Shown piece after piece: positions 18,706-28,179 of a stretch of DNA of 64,000 nucleotides (positions within the stretch are counted from its first letter, which is position 1; each line of letters opens with the position of its first letter). Below the pieces are notes generated by a model. That model was not told where the DNA came from, ran no database searches, and saw nothing but the letters and a program-made list of their open reading frames with translations. Origin of the DNA: Alloprevotella sp. GTDB lineage: Bacteria; Bacteroidota; Bacteroidia; Bacteroidales; Muribaculaceae. The position numbers and the translations under genes were made by a program. The DNA is taken from assembly GCA_023663135.1 (NCBI GenBank), contig JAMPIE010000001.1, forward strand, positions 107,564-171,563, given 5' to 3'.

Positions 18706-19035
18706 TCAGAGGGCGAGGAGCTTGTTGATGTTGGCGCGGAGTGTGTCGGGCGTCTGTGAGCCGGCAAGTCGGAGCTCGCGTATGTTTTTACCATCCTTGA
18801 AGAAGAGGAAGGCGGGAATTGACATGATGCGACATTCGGTGGCCAGCTCGGTGTTCTCGTCGATGTTGTATTTGCCTATGACAATATCTTTGTCGGAATA
18901 TTCGTCGGCTATCTGGGCAAAGACGGGGGCCATGCCCATGCAGGGGCCACACCATGTGGCCCAGAAGTCAATTACTACGGGCTTGCCTGACTCGATGGCC
19001 TCTTTGACTGAGGCGTCGGTAAATTCAAGTGCCAT
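18706..19035 (-). CDS. trxA: Thioredoxin
   Basis: The 109-residue protein is a classic thioredoxin: active site WATWCGPCMGMAP near residues 25-37 and the cis-proline loop MSIPAFLFFKDG. It keeps cytoplasmic disulfides reduced and serves reductases. A longer open frame runs upstream into dnaE, but it has no thioredoxin features before MALEFTDASVKEAIESGKPV, so the ATG at 19035 is the start. It lies 26 bases after dnaE on the same strand and is followed by a strong hairpin terminator, so the two are probably co-transcribed. Confidence 0.96.
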   Translation of the reverse strand: MALEFTDASVKEAIESGKPVVIDFWATWCGPCMGMAPVFAQIADEYSDKDIVIGKYNIDENTELATECRIMSIPAFLFFKDGKNIRELRLAGSQTPDTLRANINKLLAL

Positions 19036-19061
19036 TGTGGTTGATGGGGTTATAGTGTTGT

Positions 19062-22000
19062 TTATTGTGGTTTTAATGTGTCGATTGCAAAGTCGATGTC
19101 GAGCTCTTTGAGCGAGTCGGTGAGGCGACGGGTGATGTGGAGCCGGTTTTGGCTCGTGAGGGTGAGCCAGCGACATGAGCGTGGCTCGAGGAGCTTCACG
19201 GTGAAGGTGCCCACTGTGCCGTCGACATTTTCGTCGGTGCGTTGTCCGCCGCTCTTGATAGCATCGGAGATGAGAGAGTGGAGGGCCGGGTCGAGCTGTT
19301 CGGCAGCAAGCCTGATGGTGATTCCGGTGCAAAGCTTTCCTTTCACCTCATCGAGGGGCTGCATCGAGGAGATGGAGAAGCGCAGCTCCGGTGAGTTAAA
19401 CCGCCGCCCATACGACCCTCGGATGAGCACCTTGGTGCCAATGGTGCAATAGGCAGCGTAGGTATAGAAGTCGCGTTCAAAGAGCATAAACTCATGGCTC
19501 CCTGAGAAGTCTTCTACCTTGAGCTTCCCAAAGGGATTGCCTTTGCGCGAGGTCCCTTTGTCAAAGGCCACCACCATCCCGCCAAAGGTCAGGGGTATCC
19601 CCTCAGGCTTGGCGGCCTCTTCGTCGCTGAAATGCTTCAGGGGGAGGCAGCCATAGTTGAGGTCAAGGTAATAGGGATCGAGTGGATGAGCCGAGAGGTA
19701 GAGCCCCACCAGGTCGCGCTCCTTGTCCAGGCGATAGGCATCGGCCCAGGGGGTTGTCACCGGGGCCTGGGGGCGCCCTGCCGTCGACGTGGCGGCATCG
19801 TCGTCGCCAAAGAGACTCATAGAGGCCGTCTGGCGGTCGTTATGGTAGAGCTGGCCATAACGCAAGATGGCCTCAGAGAATAGGTCGCCCTTGGAGGTCT
19901 GGGCAAAGAAGGTCTCGCGGCGAATGTCGGGGGCAAAGCAGTCAAAGGCTCCGGCGAGGGCAAGCGCTTCAAGGATGCGTCGGTTCATGGCTCCGGTGGG
20001 CACTCGCTCTACAAAGTCGTAGATCGACTCAAAGGGCCCTCCGGCGTCGCGTGCCTTGATGATTTCGGCCACAACCCCCTCGCCAACTCCTTTGATGGCG
20101 GCGAGGCCAAAGCGTATGTCGCCCTTCTTATTCACGCCAAAGGTGACATACGACTCGTTGACGTCTGGCCCTTTTACCGGGATGTGCATCTTCCGACATT
20201 CCTCCATGAAGCCGGTGAGCTTGGTGGTGTCGCTCATGTTGCGCGTCAGGATGGCCGCCATATACTCGGCCGGATAGTTGGCCTTGAGGTAAGCGGTCTG
20301 ATAGGCAACCCATGAGTAGCATGTGGCATGGCTCTTGTTGAAGGCATAGGAAGCAAATTTCTCCCAGTCGGCCCATATCTTCTCAAGCACCTTGGGGTCG
20401 TGCCCGTTGGCCTGTCCGCCGCTGAGAAATTTTGTCTTGAGGGCGTTCATCTTCTCTATGAGCTTCTTGCCCATGGCCTTGCGCAGGGTGTCGCTCTCGC
20501 CGCGGGTGAAATTGGCCAGCAGTCGCGAGAGGAGCATCACCTGTTCTTGATATACCGTCACTCCATATGTGTCTTTGAGATAGGTCTCCATCTCGGGGAT
20601 GTCATATGTGATGGGGCTGCGGCCATGTTTACGCGCTATGAAGTCGGGGATGTAGTCCATTGGCCCCGGGCGGTAGAGGGCGTTCATGGCTATGAGGTCT
20701 TCAAAGGTGGAGGGCTGAAGCTCTCGCAGATATTTCTGCATGCCGGCCGACTCAAACTGGAACGTGCCTGTGGTGCGCCCCTCGCAATAGAGCCGATAGG
20801 TCTTCTCGTCGTCGATGGGGATGGCGTCGGTGTCTATGTCGATGCCGCGGGTGCGCTTGATGTTGGCCACGGCCTCTTTTATTATAGAGAGGGTCTTGAG
20901 GCCAAGGAAGTCCATCTTGATCAGCCCGGTCTCTTCAATCACCGAGCCTTCATATTGGGTGACAATGATCTTTGACTTGTCGTTTGAGCCCTTGTCTATA
21001 GCTGTGGAGACCGGCACCCAGTCGGTGATGGCATCGCGGCAGATAATCACGCCGCAGGCGTGGACGCCCGTGTTGCGCATATTCCCCTCCAGTGCCTTTG
21101 CATATTTGAGGGTCTCGCGTATCAGCGGGTTTTGGCTATTGAGCTCTGCCTCAAATTCCGGAACATATTTATATATGTTGCTCAGATTGGGCTTGAGCTC
21201 CTTGCCGTTCACCTCCGGCATGCGCTTGGGGATGAGCTTGGTCAAGCGGTCGCTCTCGCTCAGAGGCAGCTGCTCCACCCTGGCCACATCCTTGATGGCC
21301 ATCTTGGCCGCCATCGTGCCATAGGTGATGATGTGGGCCACCTTCTCTTCGCCATATTTCTGTGTGACATAGCGGAGCACCACGGCACGCCCGTCGTCGT
21401 CAAAGTCAATGTCTATATCGGGGAGCGAGATACGGTCGGGGTTGAGAAATCGCTCAAAGAGGAGGTCATACTTGATGGGGTCTATCTGGGTGATGCCCAG
21501 GCAATATGCCACGCAGCTCCCGGCGGCCGACCCACGCCCCGGCCCTACGCTCACTCCAAGCTTGTTTCTCGCAGCGTTGATAAAGTCCTGGACTATCAGG
21601 AAGTAGCCCGGAAAGCCCATTGTCTTCATGATGTGGAGCTCAAACTTGATGCGCTCGGCAAGCTCGGGCGTCAGCGGGTCGCCATAGCGTCGCTTGGCGC
21701 CCTCATAGGCGAGTTTTGATAGGTAGTCGGCTTCAAACTTGATGCGGTAGAGCTTATCATACCCCCCAAGCTTGTCTATCTTTTTGCGCGCATCTTCGTC
21801 GCTCATCACCACGTTGCCATTCTCGTCGCGAGTAAACTCGTTAAAGAGATCTTCCTCTGTCAGTCGCGAGCGATATTCCTCCTCGGTGCCAAACTCCTTC
21901 GGTATCTCAAAGAAGGGCATAATAGGCCCATGGTCTATCGAGTAGGTCTCCACCTTGTCGAGTATCTCAAGGGTGTTTGACAGGGCCTCGGGGATGTCAG

Positions 22001-22907
22001 CAAATATCTCGTTCATCTCGGCCGTGGTCTTCATCCACTCCTGCTTGGTGTAGCGCATTCGGTCGGGGTCGTTGAAGTTTGACCCCGTGGAGATGCATAT
22101 CAGGCGATCGTGGGCTTCGGCATCCTCGGCGTTGACAAAGTGCACGTCGTTGGTGGCTATAAGCTTGATGCCCAGCTCGCGGGCTATGTCGATGAGCACC
22201 GGATTGACTATCTTCTGTGTCTCATACACGTCGCGCGGCGCCAAAGGGTCGGTGGCCCTGTGACGCTGCAGCTCAATGTAATAGTCGTCGCCAAAGGTCT
22301 CTTTCCACCAACGGGCGCTCTCCTTGGCGGCCTCTGTCTCCCCGGCGGCGATGAGCCTGGGCAGCTCGCCGCCGAGGCAGGCCGAGGCTATGATGAGCCC
22401 CTCGCGATGGGACGCAAGCTGCTGCTTGTCGGTCCTGGGGTGGGAATAAAATCCCTCGGTGAAGGCCTGGCTCACGAGCTTAATGAGGTTCTTGTAGCCG
22501 GTCTTGTTCTTGGCCAAGACTATGAGATGGCGCCCGGTGTCGCGCTTGTCGGTCTGGGTGTGGAGGTCTTCGTTGGCCACATACATCTCGCAGCCAAATA
22601 TAGGCTTGATTATCTGGCGGCGGAGCTTCTCGGCTTCGTTGTCGGCCTGAGCGGCCGCGGCCTCATCGCCGGCTGCGCGTGCCTCGGCCGCGCGTGCCTC
22701 GGCATCCTTTATGGCCCCTTTGGTCTTGCCGTTTTTCTTGTTGGTATAATTGAAAAATTCCTTTATGCCAAACATATTGCCATGGTCGGTCACTGCCAGT
22801 CCGGGCATGCCATCGGCCACGGCCTTGTCTACGAGGGCCTGGATCGAGGCCTGCCCGTCAAGAAGTGAGTATTGGGAGTGGACGTGTAGGTGGACAAAGG
22901 GGGTCAT
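19062..22907 (-). CDS. dnaE: DNA polymerase III subunit alpha
   Basis: The 1,281-residue protein is the replicative polymerase. It opens with the PHP domain (FVHLHVHSQYSLLDGQASI), continues with the polymerase palm carrying the catalytic aspartates in LPDIDIDFDDDGR near residue 495, the GPGRGSAAGS nucleotide-binding segment, FLGLKTLSII, and then the helix-hairpin-helix and OB-fold parts (PLTFGGMVVAFDKGTSRKGN). It is slightly longer than the E. coli enzyme (1,160) owing to an extra stretch rich in A and K in the PHP domain (residues about 55-90), as in other Bacteroidetes. It is divergent from ogt and followed by trxA. Confidence 0.97.
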   Translation of the reverse strand: MTPFVHLHVHSQYSLLDGQASIQALVDKAVADGMPGLAVTDHGNMFGIKEFFNYTNKKNGKTKGAIKDAEARAAEARAAGDEAAAAQADNEAEKLRRQIIKPIFGCEMYVANEDLHTQTDKRDTGRHLIVLAKNKTGYKNLIKLVSQAFTEGFYSHPRTDKQQLASHREGLIIASACLGGELPRLIAAGETEAAKESARWWKETFGDDYYIELQRHRATDPLAPRDVYETQKIVNPVLIDIARELGIKLIATNDVHFVNAEDAEAHDRLICISTGSNFNDPDRMRYTKQEWMKTTAEMNEIFADIPEALSNTLEILDKVETYSIDHGPIMPFFEIPKEFGTEEEYRSRLTEEDLFNEFTRDENGNVVMSDEDARKKIDKLGGYDKLYRIKFEADYLSKLAYEGAKRRYGDPLTPELAERIKFELHIMKTMGFPGYFLIVQDFINAARNKLGVSVGPGRGSAAGSCVAYCLGITQIDPIKYDLLFERFLNPDRISLPDIDIDFDDDGRAVVLRYVTQKYGEEKVAHIITYGTMAAKMAIKDVARVEQLPLSESDRLTKLIPKRMPEVNGKELKPNLSNIYKYVPEFEAELNSQNPLIRETLKYAKALEGNMRNTGVHACGVIICRDAITDWVPVSTAIDKGSNDKSKIIVTQYEGSVIEETGLIKMDFLGLKTLSIIKEAVANIKRTRGIDIDTDAIPIDDEKTYRLYCEGRTTGTFQFESAGMQKYLRELQPSTFEDLIAMNALYRPGPMDYIPDFIARKHGRSPITYDIPEMETYLKDTYGVTVYQEQVMLLSRLLANFTRGESDTLRKAMGKKLIEKMNALKTKFLSGGQANGHDPKVLEKIWADWEKFASYAFNKSHATCYSWVAYQTAYLKANYPAEYMAAILTRNMSDTTKLTGFMEECRKMHIPVKGPDVNESYVTFGVNKKGDIRFGLAAIKGVGEGVVAEIIKARDAGGPFESIYDFVERVPTGAMNRRILEALALAGAFDCFAPDIRRETFFAQTSKGDLFSEAILRYGQLYHNDRQTASMSLFGDDDAATSTAGRPQAPVTTPWADAYRLDKERDLVGLYLSAHPLDPYYLDLNYGCLPLKHFSDEEAAKPEGIPLTFGGMVVAFDKGTSRKGNPFGKLKVEDFSGSHEFMLFERDFYTYAAYCTIGTKVLIRGSYGRRFNSPELRFSISSMQPLDEVKGKLCTGITIRLAAEQLDPALHSLISDAIKSGGQRTDENVDGTVGTFTVKLLEPRSCRWLTLTSQNRLHITRRLTDSLKELDIDFAIDTLKPQ

Positions 22908-22947
22908 TGTCAGATTGGTATAAGGTTGGAGGAGGTTTAGTCGTCTG

Positions 22948-22955
22948 CAAAGATA
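22948..22955 (-). promoter_or_regulatory. Promoter -7 motif TATCTTTG for dnaE
   Basis: The minus strand reads TATCTTTG, a match to TAnnTTTG, about 40 bases before the dnaE start. It lies back-to-back with the ogt promoter motif, only 22 bases away. Confidence 0.55.
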
Positions 22956-22977
22956 GCAATTCTTCAGTGAAATTCGC

Positions 22978-22985
22978 TACCTTTG
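22978..22985 (+). promoter_or_regulatory. Promoter -7 motif TACCTTTG for ogt
   Basis: The plus strand reads TACCTTTG, a match to TAnnTTTG, 26 bases before the ATG at 23012. No ideal -33 element was found. The leader would be about 20 nucleotides. Confidence 0.55.
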
Positions 22986-23011
22986 TCGCTCATTCATGAC
23001 TTCTGACTGAT

Positions 23012-23530
23012 ATGAAAATGGTGACTGGGGTCTACCGCTCCCCGGCGGGAGATTTGGCGTTGGGGGCCATGCAGGGCTCTCTCTGTTTATGTGATTGGGC
23101 CACGGGGGCTGGGCATATAGAGCGGATATGCCGCCGTATAGGCGTTGATTTCCGCCGGGATGATGATGCCGTGATAGATTTGGCCGGGCGGCAGCTGGAT
23201 GAGTATTTCAATGGCATTAGACAATCGTTTGCTATACCCATGGCTATGATTGGCACTGATTTTCAGCGAAGGGTGTGGGATGGGCTTTTGACCATACCCT
23301 ATGGCCGTGCCATATCATATGGTGAGCTTGCCCGGCGTGTTGGCTGCCCCAAGGGAATGCGGGCTGTGGCCATGGCTTGTCATGCCAATCCGATGTCGAT
23401 CATTGTGCCATGCCACAGAGTGATTGGCTCCGATGGCTCTCTGACCGGATATGGGGGCGGTTTAGAGGCTAAGCGTATCCTCCTTGCCCTGGAGGGATGC
23501 CTGTCTGTGCAGCGTGGATTGTGGGGATAA
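23012..23530 (+). CDS. ogt: Methylated-DNA--[protein]-cysteine S-methyltransferase
   Basis: The 172-residue protein is an Ogt/MGMT suicide repair enzyme that moves methyl groups from O6-methylguanine to its own cysteine. The acceptor motif IVPCHRVIGSDGSL holds the reactive Cys, preceded by the helix-turn-helix DNA-binding part (IPYGRAISYGELARRVGCPK). No Ada regulatory domain is attached, so it is the stand-alone form. It is transcribed away from dnaE and followed by clpB after a 130-base gap containing that gene's own promoter-like sequence. Confidence 0.95.
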   Translation: MKMVTGVYRSPAGDLALGAMQGSLCLCDWATGAGHIERICRRIGVDFRRDDDAVIDLAGRQLDEYFNGIRQSFAIPMAMIGTDFQRRVWDGLLTIPYGRAISYGELARRVGCPKGMRAVAMACHANPMSIIVPCHRVIGSDGSLTGYGGGLEAKRILLALEGCLSVQRGLWG

Positions 23531-23557
23531 GGTGTCATAATGGCAGCTCTGAAGCTT

Positions 23558-23573
23558 TGGCATTTCTTTTGCT
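23558..23573 (+). promoter_or_regulatory. Candidate sigma-54 promoter upstream of clpB
   Basis: TGGCATTTCTTTTGCT has GG and GC separated by ten bases, the -24/-12 spacing of sigma-54 promoters (TGGCAC-N5-TTGCW). The 15 bases TGGCATTTCTTTTGC occur identically upstream of htpG at 39586-39600. The site is about 100 bases before the clpB ATG. No activator site was identified. Confidence 0.45.
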
Positions 23574-23660
23574 TTCGTCAAGTGTGTGGACCTGTAAACA
23601 TTTTGTCCACAGAGTTGTTAATGTGTTATACTATCGAAAAACCCTCAACAGTTAAGATAT

Positions 23661-26252
23661 ATGAATTTCAATAATTTCACCATCAAGTCGCAAGAGGCCA
23701 TCCAGAAGTCGGTGGAGCTTACTCGCTCGGCCGGTTTGCAGGCCATAGAGCCGGTGATGCTCCTCAAGGCTGTCTTGAGCGAGGGCGACTCGCTGGTCAA
23801 GTATCTCTTTGCCAAGGTGGGTGCCAATCAGGCATCTGTCGCCGGCATGATCGACCGCGAGATTGAGAAGCTCCCAAAGGTGAGCGGCGGCGAGCCTTAC
23901 CTGAGCCGCACCTCCAACGATGTGCTCCAAAAGGCCATTGACATCTCCAAGAAGATGGGCGACGAGTATGTGACCCTTGAGGCTCTTCTCTTAGCTCTCT
24001 TTGAAATCACCTCTCCGGCTTCCTCCATCCTTAAAGATGCCGGCCTGAGTGCCCGCGAGCTCGAGAGCGCCATCTCTGAGCTCCGAAAGGGCAAGAAGGC
24101 CACCGACCAAAGCGCCGAGGATACCTATAATGCTCTCTCCAAATATGCCATAAACCTTTGTGAGCGTGCCCGTGAAGGGAAGCTCGACCCTGTCATTGGT
24201 CGCGACGAGGAGATCCGACGTGTGCTTCAGATTCTCTCGCGACGCACTAAAAACAATCCCATGCTCATTGGCGAGCCCGGAACCGGTAAGACCGCCATTG
24301 CCGAGGGTCTTGCACAGCGCATTGTCCGAGGCGACGTCCCCGAAAACCTCCGCTCCAAGCAGATCTACTCGCTCGACATGGGTGCACTCGTGGCCGGCGC
24401 CAAGTACAAGGGCGAGTTTGAAGAGAGACTCAAGGCCATCGTCAACGAAGTGACTCAGAGCGACGGCGAGATCATCCTCTTCATCGACGAGATTCACACT
24501 CTCGTGGGTGCCGGCAAGGGCGAGGGCGCCATGGATGCTGCCAATATCCTCAAGCCCGCTCTGGCCCGCGGCGAGCTCCGCTCAATTGGTGCCACCACAC
24601 TCGACGAATATCAGAAATACTTCGAGAAAGACAAAGCCCTCGAGCGCCGCTTCCAAAAGGTGATGGTCAACGAGCCCGACGAGGCCTCCGCTATTGCTAT
24701 CCTCCGAGGCCTCAAAGAGAGATATGAAAACCACCACAAGGTGCGCATTCGCGACGAAGCGATTATCGCCGCCGTCACCCTCTCCGAGCGTTACATCACC
24801 GACCGTTTCCTCCCCGATAAGGCCATAGATCTGGTCGACGAGGCCGCCTCTAAGCTCAAGCTCGAGATCGACTCCGTCCCCCAGGCCCTCGACGACATCT
24901 CGCGACGCATTGCCCAAAAAGAGATTGAGCGCGCTGCCATCAAGCGCGAAGGCGACAAGCCCAAGCTCGCCGACATCGAGAAGGAGCTCGCCGCCATGCG
25001 CGAGGAGGAGAGCCAGTATAAGGCCAAGTGGCAGGCTGAGCGCGACCTCATCGGCAAGATTCAACAAAACAAGATTGACATCGAGCAGCTCAACTTCGAG
25101 GCCGAGCGAGCCGAGCGTGAGGGCGACTATGCCCGCGTGGCCGAGATCCGCTATAGCTCCATCCAAGCTAAGGAAAAGGAAAATGTCGACATCCAAGAGC
25201 AGCTCAAAGCCATGCAGGGCGAGAAGGCTCTCATCAAGGAGGAGGTCGACGCTGAGGATATCGCCGACGTCGTCAGCCGCTGGACCGGCATCCCCGTCTC
25301 CAAGATGATTCAGAGCGAGAAGGAAAAGCTTCTCCACCTCGAGGCCGAGCTTCATAATCGCGTCGTCGGACAAGAGGAAGCCATCTCGGCCATCGCCGAC
25401 GCTGTCCGCCGCAGCCGCGCCGGCCTTAACGACCCCCGCCGCCCCATTGGTTCGTTCATCTTCTTGGGCACCACCGGCGTCGGAAAGACCGAGCTCGCTA
25501 AGGCCCTGGCCGAATATCTCTTCGACGACGAGAACATGATGACACGCATCGACATGAGCGAGTATCAGGAGAAGCACGCCGTGAGCCGTCTCGTCGGTGC
25601 CCCTCCGGGATATGTCGGTTACGACGAGGGTGGCCAGCTCACCGAGGCCGTCCGCCGCAAGCCCTACTCTGTTGTCCTCTTCGACGAGATTGAAAAAGCT
25701 CATCCCGATGTCTTCAACATCCTCCTTCAGGTACTCGATGATGGTCGTCTGACCGACAACAAGGGCCGTCTGGTCAACTTCAAAAACACCATCATCATCA
25801 TGACCTCCAACATGGGCAGCTCCGTCATCCGCGACAACTTCGCCAAGATGACCCCCGAAAACCGCGAGGAGACCATCGAAAAGACTAAGGAGCAGGTGAT
25901 TGAAATGCTCAAGCAGACCATCCGCCCCGAGTTCCTTAACCGCATCGACGAGACCATCATGTTCACTCCGCTCAACGAGCGCGAGATCGAGGAAATCGTC
26001 GGTCTCCAAGTCAAGGGCATCAAGAAGATGCTTGAGCGAAACGGCATCACCCTTGAGGTCACGCCCAATGCCATACACTACCTCGCCGAGGAAGGCTACG
26101 ACCCCGAGTTTGGTGCACGTCCCGTCAAGAGAGTCATCCACCGTCTCGTCCTCAACCGCCTGTCAAAAGATATCCTCGCCCAGAAGGTCGATGGTTCGCG
26201 ACCCATCGTCATCGATGTTGACTCCGATGGCGAGCTCATCTTCAAAAACTAA
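23661..26252 (+). CDS. clpB: ATP-dependent disaggregase ClpB
   Basis: The 863-residue Hsp100 chaperone has the Clp N-domain (1-145), a first AAA+ module with Walker [11 protein letters not shown] near residue 206 and [13 protein letters not shown], the long coiled-coil M-domain (about 400-540, rich in E, K and R) that marks ClpB, and a second AAA+ module with [19 protein letters not shown]. It pulls proteins out of aggregates with DnaK. Third codon positions are strongly C-rich, as expected for a highly expressed gene. A candidate sigma-54 site shared with htpG lies upstream. A small lipoprotein gene follows after 57 bases. Confidence 0.98.
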   Translation: MNFNNFTIKSQEAIQKSVELTRSAGLQAIEPVMLLKAVLSEGDSLVKYLFAKVGANQASVAGMIDREIEKLPKVSGGEPYLSRTSNDVLQKAIDISKKMGDEYVTLEALLLALFEITSPASSILKDAGLSARELESAISELRKGKKATDQSAEDTYNALSKYAINLCERAREGKLDPVIGRDEEIRRVLQILSRRTKNNPMLIGEPGTGKTAIAEGLAQRIVRGDVPENLRSKQIYSLDMGALVAGAKYKGEFEERLKAIVNEVTQSDGEIILFIDEIHTLVGAGKGEGAMDAANILKPALARGELRSIGATTLDEYQKYFEKDKALERRFQKVMVNEPDEASAIAILRGLKERYENHHKVRIRDEAIIAAVTLSERYITDRFLPDKAIDLVDEAASKLKLEIDSVPQALDDISRRIAQKEIERAAIKREGDKPKLADIEKELAAMREEESQYKAKWQAERDLIGKIQQNKIDIEQLNFEAERAEREGDYARVAEIRYSSIQAKEKENVDIQEQLKAMQGEKALIKEEVDAEDIADVVSRWTGIPVSKMIQSEKEKLLHLEAELHNRVVGQEEAISAIADAVRRSRAGLNDPRRPIGSFIFLGTTGVGKTELAKALAEYLFDDENMMTRIDMSEYQEKHAVSRLVGAPPGYVGYDEGGQLTEAVRRKPYSVVLFDEIEKAHPDVFNILLQVLDDGRLTDNKGRLVNFKNTIIIMTSNMGSSVIRDNFAKMTPENREETIEKTKEQVIEMLKQTIRPEFLNRIDETIMFTPLNEREIEEIVGLQVKGIKKMLERNGITLEVTPNAIHYLAEEGYDPEFGARPVKRVIHRLVLNRLSKDILAQKVDGSRPIVIDVDSDGELIFKN

Positions 26253-26309
26253 GTGACAACATACGCACATACAGGTATTATACATTATCTTAATCTCATG
26301 TAAACTATT

Positions 26310-26795
26310 ATGAAAAAGTTGCTTTATCTCCTGATAGCGCTTCCGCTCATTGCCTTCATGGCCTCGTGTAGCGACGACGACGACCACCCCGACGTTAAAA
26401 TCGGCTTCTCATATTCCGGTGCCACTGAGGTCGACGGCACTCTCTACTCCGTCAAGGGCGACACCCTCGACATCGACTCTGTCTTCTGCGACCCCGTCGA
26501 CCCCGCTAAGCGTGCCATCATCGGCGATGTTACATACGTCCTCGACGGTCGCCCGCTCGGTATTGCTCCTACTCCCCCGTTCCCCATCTCGCTCCTCACC
26601 TCCGACATTCCTTTGGGCGACCACACTCTACGTCTCCAAATGTCGGTATTCCAAGAGGGTAAGACTGCCTCCATCGCCTGGCTCACTATCCCCGTGGCCA
26701 TCGTTGAAGATCCCGCCGATATCCCAGCTGCAGCCGCCCCGCACAGCAGTGATACCCCTACGTCCTTCAGCGGTATTGCCCACTACGCCCAGTAG
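26310..26795 (+). CDS. Small lipoprotein of unknown function
   Basis: The 161-residue product starts with a lipoprotein signal, MKKLLYLLIALPLIAFMASC, with the lipid-bearing Cys at residue 20 followed by a run of acidic residues (SDDDDHPD), a pattern that in Bacteroidetes can send lipoproteins to the cell surface. The rest looks like one beta-sandwich domain (VDGTLYSVKGDTLDIDSVFC, then PLGDHTLRLQMSVFQ). I do not recognise a family beyond that. It lies 57 bases after clpB and may be read through from it, and is followed at once by the long palindrome. Confidence 0.8.
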   Translation: MKKLLYLLIALPLIAFMASCSDDDDHPDVKIGFSYSGATEVDGTLYSVKGDTLDIDSVFCDPVDPAKRAIIGDVTYVLDGRPLGIAPTPPFPISLLTSDIPLGDHTLRLQMSVFQEGKTASIAWLTIPVAIVEDPADIPAAAAPHSSDTPTSFSGIAHYAQ

Positions 26796-26798
26796 CTC

Positions 26799-26862
26799 TC
26801 AATCCATATTAATGACAGAGCCCCGGCCTTTATGCCGGGGCTCTGTCATTAATATGGATTGA
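26799..26862. terminator. Very long bidirectional terminator hairpin (29-bp perfect stem)
   Basis: The arms 26799-26827 and 26834-26862 are perfect reverse complements over 29 bases, around the 6-base loop CTTTAT. The inner part is GC-rich (GCCCCGGC/GCCGGGGC) and the outer part AT-rich, so A and T runs flank the GC stem on both strands. It separates the convergent lipoprotein gene and glutaminase-like gene, ending 4 bases before the latter's stop. Confidence 0.85.
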
Positions 26863-26866
26863 TTTC

Positions 26867-27826
26867 TTATTCATCTACGATGGTCACACGCGCCGAGCCG
26901 AGAGCCGAGAGCCCCAGTGTGTTCATCACCTCGCTTATGGCCAATGCCGAGCGGACTGAGATGCCCACTCCATTGACTGCCGGCGAGTATGCTGCGATGC
27001 CCATCACGCCCGGCAGGACTCCCATCATCGTGCCCGCATAGCTCGATACGGCAGGCAGGCCCGTGAGCATCAGCCAAGGCTTTGCCATCTTATGAGGTCC
27101 CTTGGCCGCCATCAGACCCGTGATGCGCGGAGCCAATGCACCGTCAAACACATTGCCCTTCGACAACGGATTATATCCATCCGCTGCTATGGTAGCTGCC
27201 ATGGCCGAAAGCTGCTCTGCCGACGCTGTCATTGCCGACGCCTTGGTATAGAGCTTCACCGACATCGCAGCATCGTCATACAGATAATATGCTGCCTCTG
27301 CCAGCGCATTGACCGTATCGCCTGCCTTATTGTCTCCCATCAGTTTCTCATAGAAGCCATCTGAGAGCACAGGCTCGCTCCCCATAAGCCCAATGAGCAT
27401 CGACGAGTAGATGTCCCACTTCCCGTCAGGGTCGCCAACCGGCTGGAGCATACTCATGGCACGGATCCCCTTCGGGCTTACTGCCACCTCAGGCTTAGCC
27501 GGCTTTACACACTCGCCCGGCTTGGACATGGCACACTTCTTCATCCCCATCCGCTCGATAATCTCCATCGGGCGATACTGAGTGAGAAGCGTAAGATTGA
27601 TGGGCACCTTAGCTATCGTGGTCATAGGCACTGCCTTCCCCGAGTCGCCGAGTGCTATCACTGTGCCATCCGTTAGAGTCACAGCTATGCCAAACTCCGA
27701 GGCATCTTCACCGCTCACGCGAGGATCAACGGCCCCGTTCATCTCCTCTACGTCCATAGCGCGATATTTATCATACGCCCCCTGGAGCGCGCTACGCAGC
27801 TCCGAGAGCTTAATCTTTCTATCCAT
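26867..27826 (-). CDS. Divergent glutaminase-fold protein, probably without glutaminase activity
   Basis: The 319-residue protein aligns by eye with serine-dependent glutaminases: EFGIAVTLTDGTVIALGDS matches the strand pair before the active site, and GVLPGVMGIAAYSPAVNGVG with SVRS matches the family's C-terminal signature. The active-site QSISK has become TTIAK (residues 69-73), so the nucleophilic Ser is Thr, and the GLPAKSG motif reads GLPAVSS. Standard glutaminases convert glutamine to glutamate and ammonia, are about 300-310 residues, and are cytoplasmic. This copy may be a pseudoenzyme or have another substrate. It converges on the clpB transcript. Confidence 0.65.
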   Translation of the reverse strand: MDRKIKLSELRSALQGAYDKYRAMDVEEMNGAVDPRVSGEDASEFGIAVTLTDGTVIALGDSGKAVPMTTIAKVPINLTLLTQYRPMEIIERMGMKKCAMSKPGECVKPAKPEVAVSPKGIRAMSMLQPVGDPDGKWDIYSSMLIGLMGSEPVLSDGFYEKLMGDNKAGDTVNALAEAAYYLYDDAAMSVKLYTKASAMTASAEQLSAMAATIAADGYNPLSKGNVFDGALAPRITGLMAAKGPHKMAKPWLMLTGLPAVSSYAGTMMGVLPGVMGIAAYSPAVNGVGISVRSALAISEVMNTLGLSALGSARVTIVDE

Positions 27827-28108
27827 ATCAGATGGAGTTTAATATTAGATAAGACATTCATGCCGGAAAGAGACTCTCCTCCCGGCCATCAGTATAACAA
27901 TCCACCCATCTCCCAGGTTGAACACCCCCGGCCTCCCTCCGCCGCGCCCGCCGACCGCATAGCGGTCCAATCCCGTAGCCGTGGCCCGTGCCCACGGAAA
28001 GCCCTCCCCAGGCCGAGCCCCCCCACTCCTGCTTTAAGGGTTTTTTGCAGATGGAGTTAAAGGGCGTTAATTTAAGGCTTTTTAATAATAGTGCATTAAA
28101 TCTTGGGC
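27827..28108. other. Gene-free interval with GC-rich inverted repeats
   Basis: No convincing gene is seen between the glutaminase-like gene and the htrA promoter. The middle (about 27930-28030) is very C-rich on the plus strand and holds short hairpins such as GACCGC-ATA-GCGGTC and CCGTGG-N6-CCACGG (here CCGTGG cccgtgc CCACGG). It may be a structured leader of the minus-strand gene, for which no TAnnTTTG motif was found. Confidence 0.4.
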
Positions 28109-28116
28109 TACTTTTG
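28109..28116 (+). promoter_or_regulatory. Promoter -7 motif TACTTTTG for the Do-type protease
   Basis: TACTTTTG matches TAnnTTTG about 64 bases before the ATG at 28180. The region just upstream is AT-rich, unlike the GC-rich block before it. No good -33 TTG was seen. Confidence 0.5.
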
Positions 28117-28179
28117 CCGTCAATATATGAGTAATGTTAATTTAACGTTTGACTTTTAACATTTGTCACCCTTTTCTCT

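Noticed and set aside
22110..22868. Open frame of 252 codons on the plus strand inside dnaE
   Set aside because: Antisense to the PHP domain region of dnaE, with no family features and Gly/Leu-rich composition typical of shadow frames.
24582..26141. Open frame of 519 codons on the minus strand inside clpB
   Set aside because: It is the antisense of clpB; rich in L, V, D and G from the C-rich codons of clpB, with no recognisable domain.
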